DNA from: VAZQ01 sp035693615
Lineage (GTDB): Bacteria; Pseudomonadota; Alphaproteobacteria; Rhizobiales; Xanthobacteraceae
Length of the DNA stretch: 64,000 bases
Direction: 5' to 3'
NCBI GenBank assembly: GCA_035693615.1
Contig: DASSGH010000002.1
Coordinates: 13,820-77,819, forward strand
Below the pieces are notes generated by a model. That model was not told the origin of the DNA and ran no database searches. It worked only from the letters and a program-made list of their open reading frames with translations. How positions within the stretch are numbered: the first letter of the stretch is position 1; each line of letters opens with the position of its first letter. Of the stretch, positions 36,153 through 44,980 are shown one piece after another. Position numbers and translations under genes: made by a program.

Positions 36153-36848
36153 ATGAGTGCGGCTCTTTACGACACACTGCGAGCGATCACCACCGCGACC
36201 ATCACCACCATCCTGTTGAAGAAGGGCATCCGGCGCTGTTGGATGAACGGTCCGCGGCCGCTCGTCTCCGGCGGCGGACGCATGGCGGGTCCTGCTTTCA
36301 CGCTGCGCTTCGTGCCGGTGCGCGAGGATCTCGCGACGCCGGAAAGCTGGGCCAAGCCGATTTCCACCCGCGGCGCGATCGAAGAAATGCCGGCAGGTTG
36401 CATCGCGGTCGCCGACGCGATGGGCGTCACCTCGGCCGGCATCTTCGGCGATATCCTCACCCTGCGCATGATGAAGCGCAACGTCGCGGCGCTCGTGACC
36501 GACGGCGTGGTGCGCGACAAGGAAGGCGTGCTTGCCTCCAAGCTGCCGGTGTGGTGTGCCGGCACCGCCGCGCCGGCCTCCGTCAATGGCCTTACCTTCG
36601 TCGGCTGGCAGGAGCCGATCGGTTGCGGCGGATGCGCGATCTTCCCCGGCGACGTCATCGTCTGCGACGACGACGGAGCCGTAGTAATCCCGCAGGACCT
36701 TCTCGCCTTCGTCGCCGAAGAGGGCGCCGAGCACGAGCGCATGGAGGGCTTTATCGTCTCCGAGGTCGAGCGTGGGGCGAAGCTTCCCGGCCTCTATCCC
36801 ATGAACGAGGAGACCAAAGCGCGCTACGCCGCGTGGAAGAAGAGGTGA
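36153..36848 (+). CDS. RraA-like / HMG-CHA aldolase family protein
   Basis: Product of 231 residues. The conserved core CIAVADAMGVTSAGIFGDILTLRM is followed by AALVTDGVVRDKEGV, whose Arg-Asp pair is the metal/substrate site of the 4-hydroxy-4-methyl-2-oxoglutarate aldolase type. Such proteins are often mislabelled as RNase E inhibitors (RraA). An aldolase or decarboxylase of an oxoacid is equally possible. It follows the queuosine pair by 35 bases, but a functional link is doubtful. Confidence 0.78.
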   Translation: MSAALYDTLRAITTATITTILLKKGIRRCWMNGPRPLVSGGGRMAGPAFTLRFVPVREDLATPESWAKPISTRGAIEEMPAGCIAVADAMGVTSAGIFGDILTLRMMKRNVAALVTDGVVRDKEGVLASKLPVWCAGTAAPASVNGLTFVGWQEPIGCGGCAIFPGDVIVCDDDGAVVIPQDLLAFVAEEGAEHERMEGFIVSEVERGAKLPGLYPMNEETKARYAAWKKR

Positions 36849-36935
36849 TCCGGTCGTTGCGCGCGAGGGCGATCGTGCAGCAGCACAAAAGCCGGGCCTG
36901 CCGTCAGCTCGATGTGGTGTAACGCGCTCGCCGCG

Positions 36936-37745
36936 ATGTTCTTCCCCCTCTCAAAGATCCTCGGCTTCTTCGCCATTCCTTCGGACCTGGTGATTTCCAT
37001 CGGCCTTCTCGGGCTCTTGCTGTTGCCGACGCGCTTCGCTCGCGCCGGGCGGGCGCTCGCCTTCGCCAGCCTGATCGTGCTCGCGATCCTCGGCCTCTCG
37101 CCCGTGGGTAATGCATTGATGATTCCACTCGAGGACCGTTTTCCCCGCTGGGACGCGGCTCGCGGGGCTCCCGACGGCATCATCGTGTTGGGCGGCGCGA
37201 TTTCGCCCGACGTGTCCGCCGCGCGCGACGAGGTGGCGCTCAACGAGGCCGCCGAACGGCTCACCGTGGCAGCCGAGTTGGCGCGGCGCTATCCGGCCGC
37301 CCGCATCGTATTTTCGGGTGGCAGTGGCGCTCTGATCTACGACGAGGGGGCGGAGGCGCCGTTCGCGCTGCGTTTGCTGGAAGACCTCGGCATCCCTCGC
37401 GCACGGATCCTGGTGGAAGACCGCTCTCGCAATACGGTGGAGAATGCGATTTTCTCCAAGGCCCTCATTCAGCCCAAGCCCGGCGAGCGCTGGCTGCTGG
37501 TGACGTCGGCCCATCATCTGCCGCGAGCGATCGGCGTTTTTCGCAAGATGGGGTTTGCGGTTGAACCCTACCCGGTCGATTGGCGCACGCGTGGAGCTGC
37601 CGACGCGCTGCATCCGTTTGCGACCTTGGGCGATGGGCTGCGACGAAGCGACACCGCGGTGCGCGAATGGGTCGGGCTTGCGGTCTACTGGCTGACCGGG
37701 CGCAGTTCGGCGTTGTTTCCCGGCCCGACACCAGCGGGCCGATGA
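36936..37745 (+). CDS. YdcF family protein (DUF218)
   Basis: Product of 269 residues from 36936 (MFFPLSKILGFF). Two N-terminal membrane helices (about 1-55) are followed by the DUF218 domain: DGIIVLGGAIS, RIVFSGGSGALIYDEG, VEDRSRNTVENAIF, LLVTSAHHLPRAIGVF. Relatives act in envelope processes (ElyC/SanA-like). The biochemical function is not known. The domain probably faces the periplasm. Confidence 0.85.
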   Translation: MFFPLSKILGFFAIPSDLVISIGLLGLLLLPTRFARAGRALAFASLIVLAILGLSPVGNALMIPLEDRFPRWDAARGAPDGIIVLGGAISPDVSAARDEVALNEAAERLTVAAELARRYPAARIVFSGGSGALIYDEGAEAPFALRLLEDLGIPRARILVEDRSRNTVENAIFSKALIQPKPGERWLLVTSAHHLPRAIGVFRKMGFAVEPYPVDWRTRGAADALHPFATLGDGLRRSDTAVREWVGLAVYWLTGRSSALFPGPTPAGR

Positions 37746-37943
37746 GATTAGCTGACGCGTCGGCCCGCGACCCGTTTACGCCCCGTTCACCGGTTCGCGG
37801 CCAAGATGCGCGCGTGGCCCGACACGACGTTGTTACTGCGTCTTGCGCAACCGCTTCCGCTGGCCACCGGTTTGAGTCGCGAGCTGTTTGAGCCGTGGCG
37901 CGGATTTTTCCGCGCCGAAAGGCCTGGGTTAGGAGTATCGACG

Positions 37944-38096
37944 ATGCGCATCGAGCCAGCAATTCCCTGGACTTTTCCGCGCGCGGCCCCGCGTGACCGG
38001 GCGCTGCGGTGGTTTGCCGCCGCCGCGACACTCATCGTGGCGACGGCCGCCGTTCTGGGCGCGGCCATGACCGCTGTGATGCTGGGGATCACCTGA
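37944..38096 (+). CDS. Very small single-pass membrane protein
   Basis: Product of 50 residues, start at 37944 (MRIEPAIPWTFPRA) with TTAGGAG upstream. Residues 26-48 form a membrane helix (FAAAATLIVATAAVLGAAM). No family known. The longer in-frame start at 37806 gives a less natural N-terminus. Confidence 0.45.
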   Translation: MRIEPAIPWTFPRAAPRDRALRWFAAAATLIVATAAVLGAAMTAVMLGIT

Positions 38097-38322
38097 TCCC
38101 CCGTCTGCCGTAACAAGAGCGGGTGCTGGGGTCGCCGGACGGCACCTCCCTTTTGCCGGTGGGGATCGCCTGCGCGCGGGCGCCGCAGAGGCGATGACCA
38201 ATTCGTGCTGCCGGCCGGGGCTACCGCCCGTGCGGTCGGCGCGGCGTGCTGCCGCTTGACCGCCGCGGCCGGCTCCCCCCACCATCGGCCCGATGCCGCA
38301 AAAAACGGCGCGAGGCCCGCGC

Positions 38323-38997
38323 ATGGCGCTGAAGCTCATTATCGGCAACAAGAATTATTCCTCCTGGTCGTTTCGACCATGGATCGCCATGAAGGTCGCG
38401 GGGATTCCCTTCGAGGAAGAGGTGATCTCGCTCGAGGCCGCGGATTTCAAGGCGCGGGTGAGTAAAGTTTCGGGCACCGGCAAGGTGCCGGCGCTCACCG
38501 ACGCAAACGTGCGACTCTGGGAGTCCTTGGCGATCCTCGAATATCTCGCCGAGAAATATCCCCATGCGCGCCTCTGGCCCGCCGATCCAGCGGCGCGCGC
38601 GCTTGCCCGCGCGATCGCGGCGGAAATGCACGCGGGGTTTGTTTCCCTGCGCCGCCATTTGCCCATGAACATGTGGCGGCCGGTCATGCCGCGGCAACTT
38701 ACCCCGGAGGTCGAAGCGAACGTCCGCCGCGTCGAGGCGATATGGACCGATTGCCGCACGCGCTATGGCGCCGAGGGCGCGTTTCTGTTCGGCGGCTTCG
38801 GCGCCGCGGACGCGATGTACGCGCCCATCGTCTCCCGCTTCCACACCTATGCCGTGCAGGTCGGCGGCGCGGCGCGCGGGTATATGGATTCGGTGATGGC
38901 GCTGCCGGCATGGGGCGAATGGCGCGCTGCCGCGCTCGCGGAAACCTGGGTGCTGCCGGAAGACGAGGTGGACTGGCCGAAGGTCGTCCGGGTATGA
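38323..38997 (+). CDS. Glutathione S-transferase family protein
   Basis: Product of 224 residues from 38323 (MALKLIIGNKNYSSWSFRP). The thioredoxin-fold domain has a Ser-rich active loop (NYSSWSFRPW) and the glutathione gamma-Glu site reads GTGKVPALTD ... LWESLAILEYL. The C-terminal helical domain follows. The N-terminal pattern matches the YSSWS group of bacterial GSTs. Substrate unknown. Confidence 0.87.
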   Translation: MALKLIIGNKNYSSWSFRPWIAMKVAGIPFEEEVISLEAADFKARVSKVSGTGKVPALTDANVRLWESLAILEYLAEKYPHARLWPADPAARALARAIAAEMHAGFVSLRRHLPMNMWRPVMPRQLTPEVEANVRRVEAIWTDCRTRYGAEGAFLFGGFGAADAMYAPIVSRFHTYAVQVGGAARGYMDSVMALPAWGEWRAAALAETWVLPEDEVDWPKVVRV

Positions 38998-39173
38998 CTG
39001 GCGGTCCTTGCGCCTGCGACATCGCGCCAAAAAAATGTCGAGGAAACGTATTGATTCCGGGGCGGGGACGAAAGACAACCACGCCGATCCTGTAGCACCG
39101 GCCTCCCTCGGTGCCGCCCGGAGAGGTCATCTCAACAGCGGGACGACCTGCCTCACCGCCTGGAGTTGCGATC

Positions 39174-40343
39174 ATGCGATATCGTCTTATCGCTCTATTT
39201 TCGGCTGTGCTTTCGGCCGCTTTCTGCACGGCAGTCATGGCCGAAGAAGCCAAGAGCGACGTCAAAGGGATTTTCCTTCTCACCGACTACCCTGCCATCA
39301 CGCTGCGGCCGGGGACGACGTCCTCTGTCAATCTCAAGCTGCAGAACTACGGCTTGGCGCCCGAGCGGCTGGCGCTTTCGGTTGCCGGCGTGCCGTCGGG
39401 ATGGACGGCAACGCTGATCGGCGGCGGCCAGCCCGTGGCGGCGGCGCTCGCCGCGACCAATTCCAACGTGCCGCTCGAGCTGCGCCTCGACGTCCCCAAG
39501 GACGCTCCCGTGGGCACCACCAACCTGACGGTGAGCGCGCGCGGCGCGACTAACAACGCCAGCTTGCCCATCGAGGTGAAGCTTGCGACCGATCTACCAG
39601 CGAAACTCACCCTCAACCCGCAGCTCCCCGAACTGCGCGGTACCTCGAAATCGAGCTTCGAGTTCCAGCTCGCGATCAAGAACGACAGCCCCAAGAAAGT
39701 GCTGGTGAGCTTGTCCGCACAGGCGCCGCAGAACTTCGACGCCACCTTCACCGAGCAATACGGCAGCCAGGAGCTCAATGCGCTTCCGCTCGATCCCGGT
39801 CAGTCGAAGGACGTAAAGCTCAAGGTGCGCCCGCCGAACACGGTCGCGGCCGGCAAATACAAGGTGGCGGCGAAAGTATCGGCGGATGACGCGACCGCCA
39901 CGTCCGACCTCGTGCTCGACATTACCGGTCAGCCGAAGATCGATATCGCCGGCCGCGAAGGCGTGCTCAGCGCCAAGGCCTCCGCCGGCCAGGAAGCGTC
40001 GATCCCGGTGATCCTGACCAATTCCGGGACGGCTGCGGCCGAACAGATCGAGCTATCCGGCAGCGCTCCGAGCGGCTGGAAGGTGAGCTTCGAGCCGAAG
40101 ACAGTCGATCGCATCGCCCCCAACGAAACCAAGGAGGTCCAGGCGCTCGTCACGCCGGCCACGAAGGCGGTGGCCGGCGACTATGTCACCACCGTGCGCG
40201 CAAATGCGCGCGGTGAATCGGCCGCGCAAACCTTCCGCATTGCGGTCACGACCTCCACGATTTGGGGCATCGTCGGGATTGCGCTCATCGGCGGGGCGTT
40301 GCTGGTCATGATCGGCGCCGTGGTGTGGTTCGGACGGCGATGA
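39174..40343 (+). CDS. Exported NEW3-domain protein, membrane-anchored at its C-terminus
   Basis: Product of 389 residues from 39174: a signal peptide (MRYRLIALFSAVLSAAF ... MAEEA), three to four Ig-like segments of the NEW3 type (PGTTSSVNLKLQNYG, GLAPERLALSVAGVPSGWTA, later ASIPVILTNSGTAAAEQIELS), then one transmembrane helix (IWGIVGIALIGGALLVMIG) and a short basic tail. Its stop overlaps the ATPase start (ATGA). It is presumably the extracytoplasmic partner of the ABC transporter encoded next. Confidence 0.82.
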   Translation: MRYRLIALFSAVLSAAFCTAVMAEEAKSDVKGIFLLTDYPAITLRPGTTSSVNLKLQNYGLAPERLALSVAGVPSGWTATLIGGGQPVAAALAATNSNVPLELRLDVPKDAPVGTTNLTVSARGATNNASLPIEVKLATDLPAKLTLNPQLPELRGTSKSSFEFQLAIKNDSPKKVLVSLSAQAPQNFDATFTEQYGSQELNALPLDPGQSKDVKLKVRPPNTVAAGKYKVAAKVSADDATATSDLVLDITGQPKIDIAGREGVLSAKASAGQEASIPVILTNSGTAAAEQIELSGSAPSGWKVSFEPKTVDRIAPNETKEVQALVTPATKAVAGDYVTTVRANARGESAAQTFRIAVTTSTIWGIVGIALIGGALLVMIGAVVWFGRR

Positions 40344-41287
40344 ACGGCAACGTCATCGAGGTAAAGAACCTCACCAAGCGCTACAACGGAGTGGCCGCCG
40401 TCAACGGCATTTCGTTTTCGGTGGCGCGCGGTGAGATCTTCGGGCTGCTCGGTCCCAACGGCGCCGGCAAGACCACCACGATCTTGATGTTGCTCGGCCT
40501 GAGCGACATCTCCGACGGGCAGGCGCGCGTGCTCGATCACGATCCCGCGCGCGAGCCCTTGGCAGTGAAACGCCAGGTGGGCTACTTGCCCGACCAGGTG
40601 GGCTTCTACGACAATCTCACTGCGGCGGAAAATCTCCGCTACACCGCGCGCCTGATGGGGCTCGAACGGGGCGAGCGCGAGCAGAGGATCATATCCTCGC
40701 TTGGCCATGTCGGACTCGCGGACGTGGCCGACAACCGGGTCGCCACCTTCTCGCGCGGCATGCGCCAGCGGCTTGGGCTTGCCGAAATCCTGATGAAAGA
40801 GGCGCAGATCGCCATCCTCGACGAGCCGACCTCCGGCCTCGATCCACAGGCGACCGCCGACTTGCTCAACATCATCCGCGATCTCAAGAACCGCGGTGTG
40901 AGCGTGTTGTTGTCCTCGCACCTGCTCGAGCGGGTGCAAAGCGTGTGCGATCGCGTCGCCCTGTTCAGTCAGGGCAACATCGCCCTCATCGGCACGGTGG
41001 CGGAGTTGGGCCGGCAGGTGCTGGGCGGCGGCTTCCGCGTGGAGGTCGAAGCCGAAGGGCAGGGGCTGGCGGAGCGGATCGCCGCGATCCCGGGCGTGCA
41101 GCGGGTCGAGCGTGGCGGCGCCAATCGGCTTCTGCTGTCGGCCGACCATGATGTGCGCCCGGAGGCCGCGGTGGCGGTGGTGTCAGCCGGCGGGCGGCTG
41201 CTGCGGCTCTCGGTCGACGAGCCGAGCCTCGAAGCGATCTATACGCGTTACTTCCAGACCCACGAAGGAGAACTCCATGCGGCGTGA
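40340..41287 (+). CDS. ABC transporter ATP-binding protein (ABC-2/NosF-like)
   Basis: Product of 315 residues. Walker A GPNGAGKTT, signature FSRGMRQRLGLA (the NosF/NatA type rather than LSGGQ), Walker B IAILDEPTSGLDP and the switch His in LLSSHLLER. A C-terminal domain of about 90 residues (FRVEVEAEGQGLAERIAAIPG) is typical of ABC-2 exporters. It overlaps the previous gene by 4 bases and the next by 11. Confidence 0.92.
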   Translation: MNGNVIEVKNLTKRYNGVAAVNGISFSVARGEIFGLLGPNGAGKTTTILMLLGLSDISDGQARVLDHDPAREPLAVKRQVGYLPDQVGFYDNLTAAENLRYTARLMGLERGEREQRIISSLGHVGLADVADNRVATFSRGMRQRLGLAEILMKEAQIAILDEPTSGLDPQATADLLNIIRDLKNRGVSVLLSSHLLERVQSVCDRVALFSQGNIALIGTVAELGRQVLGGGFRVEVEAEGQGLAERIAAIPGVQRVERGGANRLLLSADHDVRPEAAVAVVSAGGRLLRLSVDEPSLEAIYTRYFQTHEGELHAA

Positions 41288-42227
41288 AGGATCGGCCTTG
41301 CACGGCTTCGGGGTCGTGACGCTGAAGGAGATCGCCGATCGTTTCACCAGCATCCTGGTCGTGGTGCTGATCGTGCTGGTGGTGGCGACCGCGATCGCCG
41401 TCGTGCGTGGCGGCATCGACCAGATCAAGGAGATCACGGCCGAAGACCCCTACCTCTTCCTGCGGCTTTTCACCCGCAGCAGCCCGCTCCCCCTCGTTGC
41501 TTTGCTGTCCTTCCTGGTGCCGCTGATCGCGATCGGCCTCGGCTTTGATGCCGTCAACGGCGAGCACAACCGGCGCACGCTGTCGCGCATCCTGGCGCAA
41601 CCGATCTATCGCGACGCGCTCCTGTTCGGGAAATTCGCCGCCGGACTATTCACCCTCGCGGTGTGTCTCATCGTGCTCTGGCTGCTGGTTATCGGGCTCG
41701 GCCTGCTTGGGCTCGGCGTTCCGCCGAATGCTGAGGAGATGGCGCGGGCGCTGGTCTTGCTGGCGGTGACTATCGTCTATGCGGGCTTCTGGTTCGCGCT
41801 CGCGCTGCTGTGCTCGGTGCTCTTCCGCTCAGCAGCGACCGCGGCCCTGGTGGCGCTGGGGCTGTGGCTGTTCGTGACCATTCTCTGGCCGCTCTTTTCG
41901 CCGGCTCTGGCCGACGCAGTCACGACCGCAGGAGATATTCTGGGCGTGCTCGATACGCGTCAGGCCTTCGCGCGACTCTCCCCGAGCGTGCTTTTCAACG
42001 AGATCGTCGCGGTCGTGCTCGATCCCTCAGTCCGCTCGACCCAGCAATCGATGCTGGCCGCGCTCGGATTGGCTTTGATCGAGCGCGGCGCCGTTCCCGA
42101 TGCGCCTATCCCGCTGTTGCAAAGCGTGCTGATCGTGTGGCCGCAGATCGTCGGGCTGGTGGCCGGCACGATCCTGCTGTTTGTGATCGCTTACATCGTC
42201 TTCCAGCGGCAGGAAGTGCGGGCCTGA
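41277..42227 (+). CDS. ABC-2 type permease (NosY-like)
   Basis: Product of 316 residues; the start at 41277 follows GAAGGAG. About six membrane helices, first at 22-42 (ILVVVLIVLVVATAIAV). NosY-like features: LVPLIAIGLGFDAVNGEHNRRTLSRILAQPIYRDALLFGK. It forms the channel for the ATPase encoded upstream. The substrate is unknown; in nos operons such pairs serve copper-sulphur insertion, but here the partner is NEW3, not NosD. Confidence 0.87.
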   Translation: MRREGSALHGFGVVTLKEIADRFTSILVVVLIVLVVATAIAVVRGGIDQIKEITAEDPYLFLRLFTRSSPLPLVALLSFLVPLIAIGLGFDAVNGEHNRRTLSRILAQPIYRDALLFGKFAAGLFTLAVCLIVLWLLVIGLGLLGLGVPPNAEEMARALVLLAVTIVYAGFWFALALLCSVLFRSAATAALVALGLWLFVTILWPLFSPALADAVTTAGDILGVLDTRQAFARLSPSVLFNEIVAVVLDPSVRSTQQSMLAALGLALIERGAVPDAPIPLLQSVLIVWPQIVGLVAGTILLFVIAYIVFQRQEVRA

Positions 42228-42309
42228 GGCGCTCTCGGCGAGATGCGAAGGCGCACCTCGGATAGATCGGTGCGGCGCTGGCAGCGGCGTCGGTCAAGCG
42301 GCGCCTGGC

Positions 42310-42489
42310 TCAGCCGACGATTTTTTTCCAACCTTCGCGAGCACGGGTCGTAACGCTATCGAGATTTTTCGCCACCACGTCCCAGTTGACCATGGCCGGC
42401 TTGGCGGCAGCGGCCGAAACCCGATCGGCCACATAGGCGCCGCCGATAGTGAGCACGCAACCGATGATGATGCCCAGGATGAAGCGCAT
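42310..42489 (-). CDS. Small membrane-anchored protein
   Basis: Product of 59 residues, start at 42489 (MRFILGIIIGCVLTIGGAYVADR). An N-terminal helix anchors a short amphipathic tail (NWDVVAKNLDSVTTRAREGWKKIVG). This pattern recurs in small Bradyrhizobium-type proteins. Function unknown. Confidence 0.62.
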   Translation of the reverse strand: MRFILGIIIGCVLTIGGAYVADRVSAAAAKPAMVNWDVVAKNLDSVTTRAREGWKKIVG

Positions 42490-42904
42490 GTGAGCCCCCT
42501 GCGCGGCTTCGCGAGGGCTAGGGTAGGAAGGCGGCGCCATTGTGTTTGGTCGCGCGTGTGCCACGCTCCTTGCTCAGGGAATGCGCCACCAGCAACCGGA
42601 GCGTATGGCGTTTCCTCTCCTGGGGTTGAGCTCCGAGGGGATTCTCCTCCTGGCGCTCAATCTTGCTGCCCTGCGGCAGCATGCCCGTTATGACAGCCGA
42701 GCCGGCCCTGCGAATCGTATTTAACTACGTTTAGCAACCGGCTGATATTATTTATGTTCTTGATGTCACTATGGACGAAGGCGATCCCGGCCAAATAACG
42801 GAATTTTTGAGGCAATCGACAATTTCGCTGCTATATTGGCAGCGATCGGGGGAACACCGCTCCAACAGAGCAAGTCCGTGTCGTTCGAGGTTAGGAGAAC
42901 TGCG

Positions 42905-43102
42905 TTGCAAGAACACAAGTTTCAGATCGGCCAGACCGTCTACTTCACGTCGCGTCCGATTGGCCACATGGCCGCCAACAGCACCTATCAGGTCGTACGG
43001 CTGCTTCCCTCCGACGGCGCCGATTACCAGTACCGCATCAAGAACCCGAATGAGGCGTTCGAGCGCGTGGCGAGGGAAAGTCAGCTCGAATTCTCTCGCT
43101 GA
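42905..43102 (+). CDS. Small conserved protein, TTG start
   Basis: Product of 65 residues. The TTG at 42905 is preferred because AGGAGA stands 8 bases upstream and because the recognisable part begins there (QEHKFQIGQTVYFTSR). It continues VVRLLPSDGADYQYRIKN and ERVARESQLEF, a pattern I know from short Rhizobiales hypothetical proteins with an SH3-like strand layout. Function unknown. Confidence 0.68.
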   Translation: MQEHKFQIGQTVYFTSRPIGHMAANSTYQVVRLLPSDGADYQYRIKNPNEAFERVARESQLEFSR

Positions 43103-43201
43103 ACTGGCTCGGCGTCCTTAAGCGGACGCATTCAGCACAAAAACTCTTTTGCGGCACGCTGTCAGGCGTGCCCGCCGGTAGGCTTTGTTTCTCTGCGGTT
43201 C

Positions 43202-43233
43202 GCGCCCCGGCGTGTGCAAACGCGCCGGGGCGC
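43202..43233. terminator. 11-bp hairpin after the 42905 gene
   Basis: The arms GCGCCCCGGCG and CGCCGGGGCGC are perfectly complementary, with a 10-base loop. It lies 100 bases after the stop at 43102 and 74 bases before the next start. No T run follows. Confidence 0.5.
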
Positions 43234-43306
43234 CATCGCGAGGGCTGCCGGGCGGGGTGGCACGCGCTATTGCGGTGCGCCATACTGTCCCTGAATCGGT
43301 AGCTTC

Positions 43307-44254
43307 ATGCTCGATCGAATCGCGCATTGGGCCTCAGCCCTCGACTTGACCGGCGTTGTGGCACTGCCGGTCTGGGCAGTTGCCGCGGCTTTCACCGTTG
43401 CCATCGTCGTTGCGGTGCGCGCACTCCTGCGCACCGGAGCCGACGGTCGCAGCCTGCCCGCGGCCCTCCTCGTGCTGATCGCCATCGTGGGCGCATGCTG
43501 GTGGGTGGGGGACTATCTTGCCGGCCGCGATCGTGCCGCCGATGAGCGTGCGCTCAACGCGCGGGTATTCGAACTCGCGACCCGCGCCTTCATGCCCGGC
43601 TCGACGCTCGGATGTCTCGATCCGATCGTCGACGAGACGATGGAGGCCGCGTGCGAAAAGGCGATTTTCGCCAGCCCGGAAGCAACCGCGGCGGCCATCT
43701 CCTATGTTGCCGCGCAGCTTGCGGTGTTGGCTTCCGCCCGCGAAGTCGGGGAAGGCGCGGCAAAGCCCGGCATTCTCGCGCTGCGCCGCGCGCTCGAGGC
43801 CGACCGCTTCGGCCTCGTGGCGCATGTTCTCGCAGCGCGCGACGGCTGTACGGCGGATGAGTGCAGCGCTTTCGCCTGGTTGGGAGACACCAGTCGGATC
43901 AAGGTCCATCTCGCGGAACGGCCGTTCGAGTCTCGTCTCAAGACCTATTCGGGAAACTGGCCCTCGATGGGCAGCCGCGCTGTGGCGACCAGCGCGCCAC
44001 CTTCCACGCCCGCGACGGCGGCGCGAGTGCCGAACAATCTCTACTTCCCGTCGGCGTCCTCAATTCCGCCGGTGAATATCATGACTGCCGAACCGCCCGG
44101 CGCGCAGCGCCAACCCCAGGACACAACCGGTGCCGCCGCAACCGCCCCGCCGACGCCACCGCGCCGGCCGCCGCAAGCGGACGCACCGCAACGGCAGTCG
44201 CCGAGTTCCGGTCCCGCCCGCTCGGCTCCCATGGCGGTTAACCCCGCGCAGTGA
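43307..44254 (+). CDS. Membrane protein of unknown function with Pro-rich tail
   Basis: Product of 315 residues. Two N-terminal membrane helices (about 14-41 and 51-70), a central helical domain (about 80-210) with four cysteines in two pairs (LGCLDP and EAACEK; DGCTADECSAF), then a Pro/Ala/Gln-rich tail to the end. The cysteines suggest a periplasmic domain with disulphides. No family was recognised, though similar proteins are common in Rhizobiales. Confidence 0.72.
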   Translation: MLDRIAHWASALDLTGVVALPVWAVAAAFTVAIVVAVRALLRTGADGRSLPAALLVLIAIVGACWWVGDYLAGRDRAADERALNARVFELATRAFMPGSTLGCLDPIVDETMEAACEKAIFASPEATAAAISYVAAQLAVLASAREVGEGAAKPGILALRRALEADRFGLVAHVLAARDGCTADECSAFAWLGDTSRIKVHLAERPFESRLKTYSGNWPSMGSRAVATSAPPSTPATAARVPNNLYFPSASSIPPVNIMTAEPPGAQRQPQDTTGAAATAPPTPPRRPPQADAPQRQSPSSGPARSAPMAVNPAQ

Positions 44255-44437
44255 ATTCGGCCCGCCTGCGTGCTGCATGGGATCGGAACGCGGCCGTGCG
44301 CGAGTTCCCCTGAATCGACCCCCGTGGCAAGGGACCCAGAGATCATCCATCTTCTGAGGATAAGCTCGGCCCGCGCGTGGCAAGGCATGCCCGGCTCGCT
44401 ATGATCTCGTCACACTTGGTTTCGACGATAATCCGCC

Positions 44438-44875
44438 GTGGCCCTTCATCTCATAAAGCTTTGCGTCGGTTGCGACTCCGTCAAGGATCTCGAGGACTGG
44501 ATCCGCGAGAAGCTCACGGCGCGCAAGCGGCGCGGCCTTTCGGGCGAACACATGCATAGAACGCGCATGGTGCCCAAGCGCGCCGACGAGTTGTGCGACG
44601 GCGGCTCCCTCTTCTGGGTAATCCGCGGTGAGATCATGTGCCGCCAGCGCATCCGCGACGTGCGTCCGTTCGTCGATAAGGAGGGCGTGGGCCGCTGCCA
44701 TCTCGTGCTGGAGCCGAAGCTCGTGCTGGTAGAGCCGCGCCCTTGGCGCGCGTTCCAGGGCTGGCGCTATCTTGCCGCCAAGGACGCGCCCGGCGACCTC
44801 GACCGTGTCGCGCCGGGCGCCAAACGTATGCCGGAGGCGCTGCGGCGCGAGCTGCGAGAGCTCGGTCTGCTCTGA
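44438..44875 (+). CDS. DUF1489 family protein
   Basis: Product of 145 residues starting at GTG (44438). Family-specific stretches: LHLIKLCVGCDSVKDLEDW, HRTRMVPKRADELCDGGSLFWVIRG, CHLVLEPKLVLVEPRPWRAFQGWRYL. DUF1489 is an alphaproteobacterial family of unknown function, without signal or membrane segment. Confidence 0.85.
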   Translation: MALHLIKLCVGCDSVKDLEDWIREKLTARKRRGLSGEHMHRTRMVPKRADELCDGGSLFWVIRGEIMCRQRIRDVRPFVDKEGVGRCHLVLEPKLVLVEPRPWRAFQGWRYLAAKDAPGDLDRVAPGAKRMPEALRRELRELGLL

Positions 44876-44980
44876 GAGAGCCTTGCCTGCTCTGAGCGCC
44901 GCGGGAGGGCCGTCGTCGCTCGGGCAACCCTGTGCTAGACAACGACGCACACAACAAGCCTCACAGGCGGGAGGGAAAAC

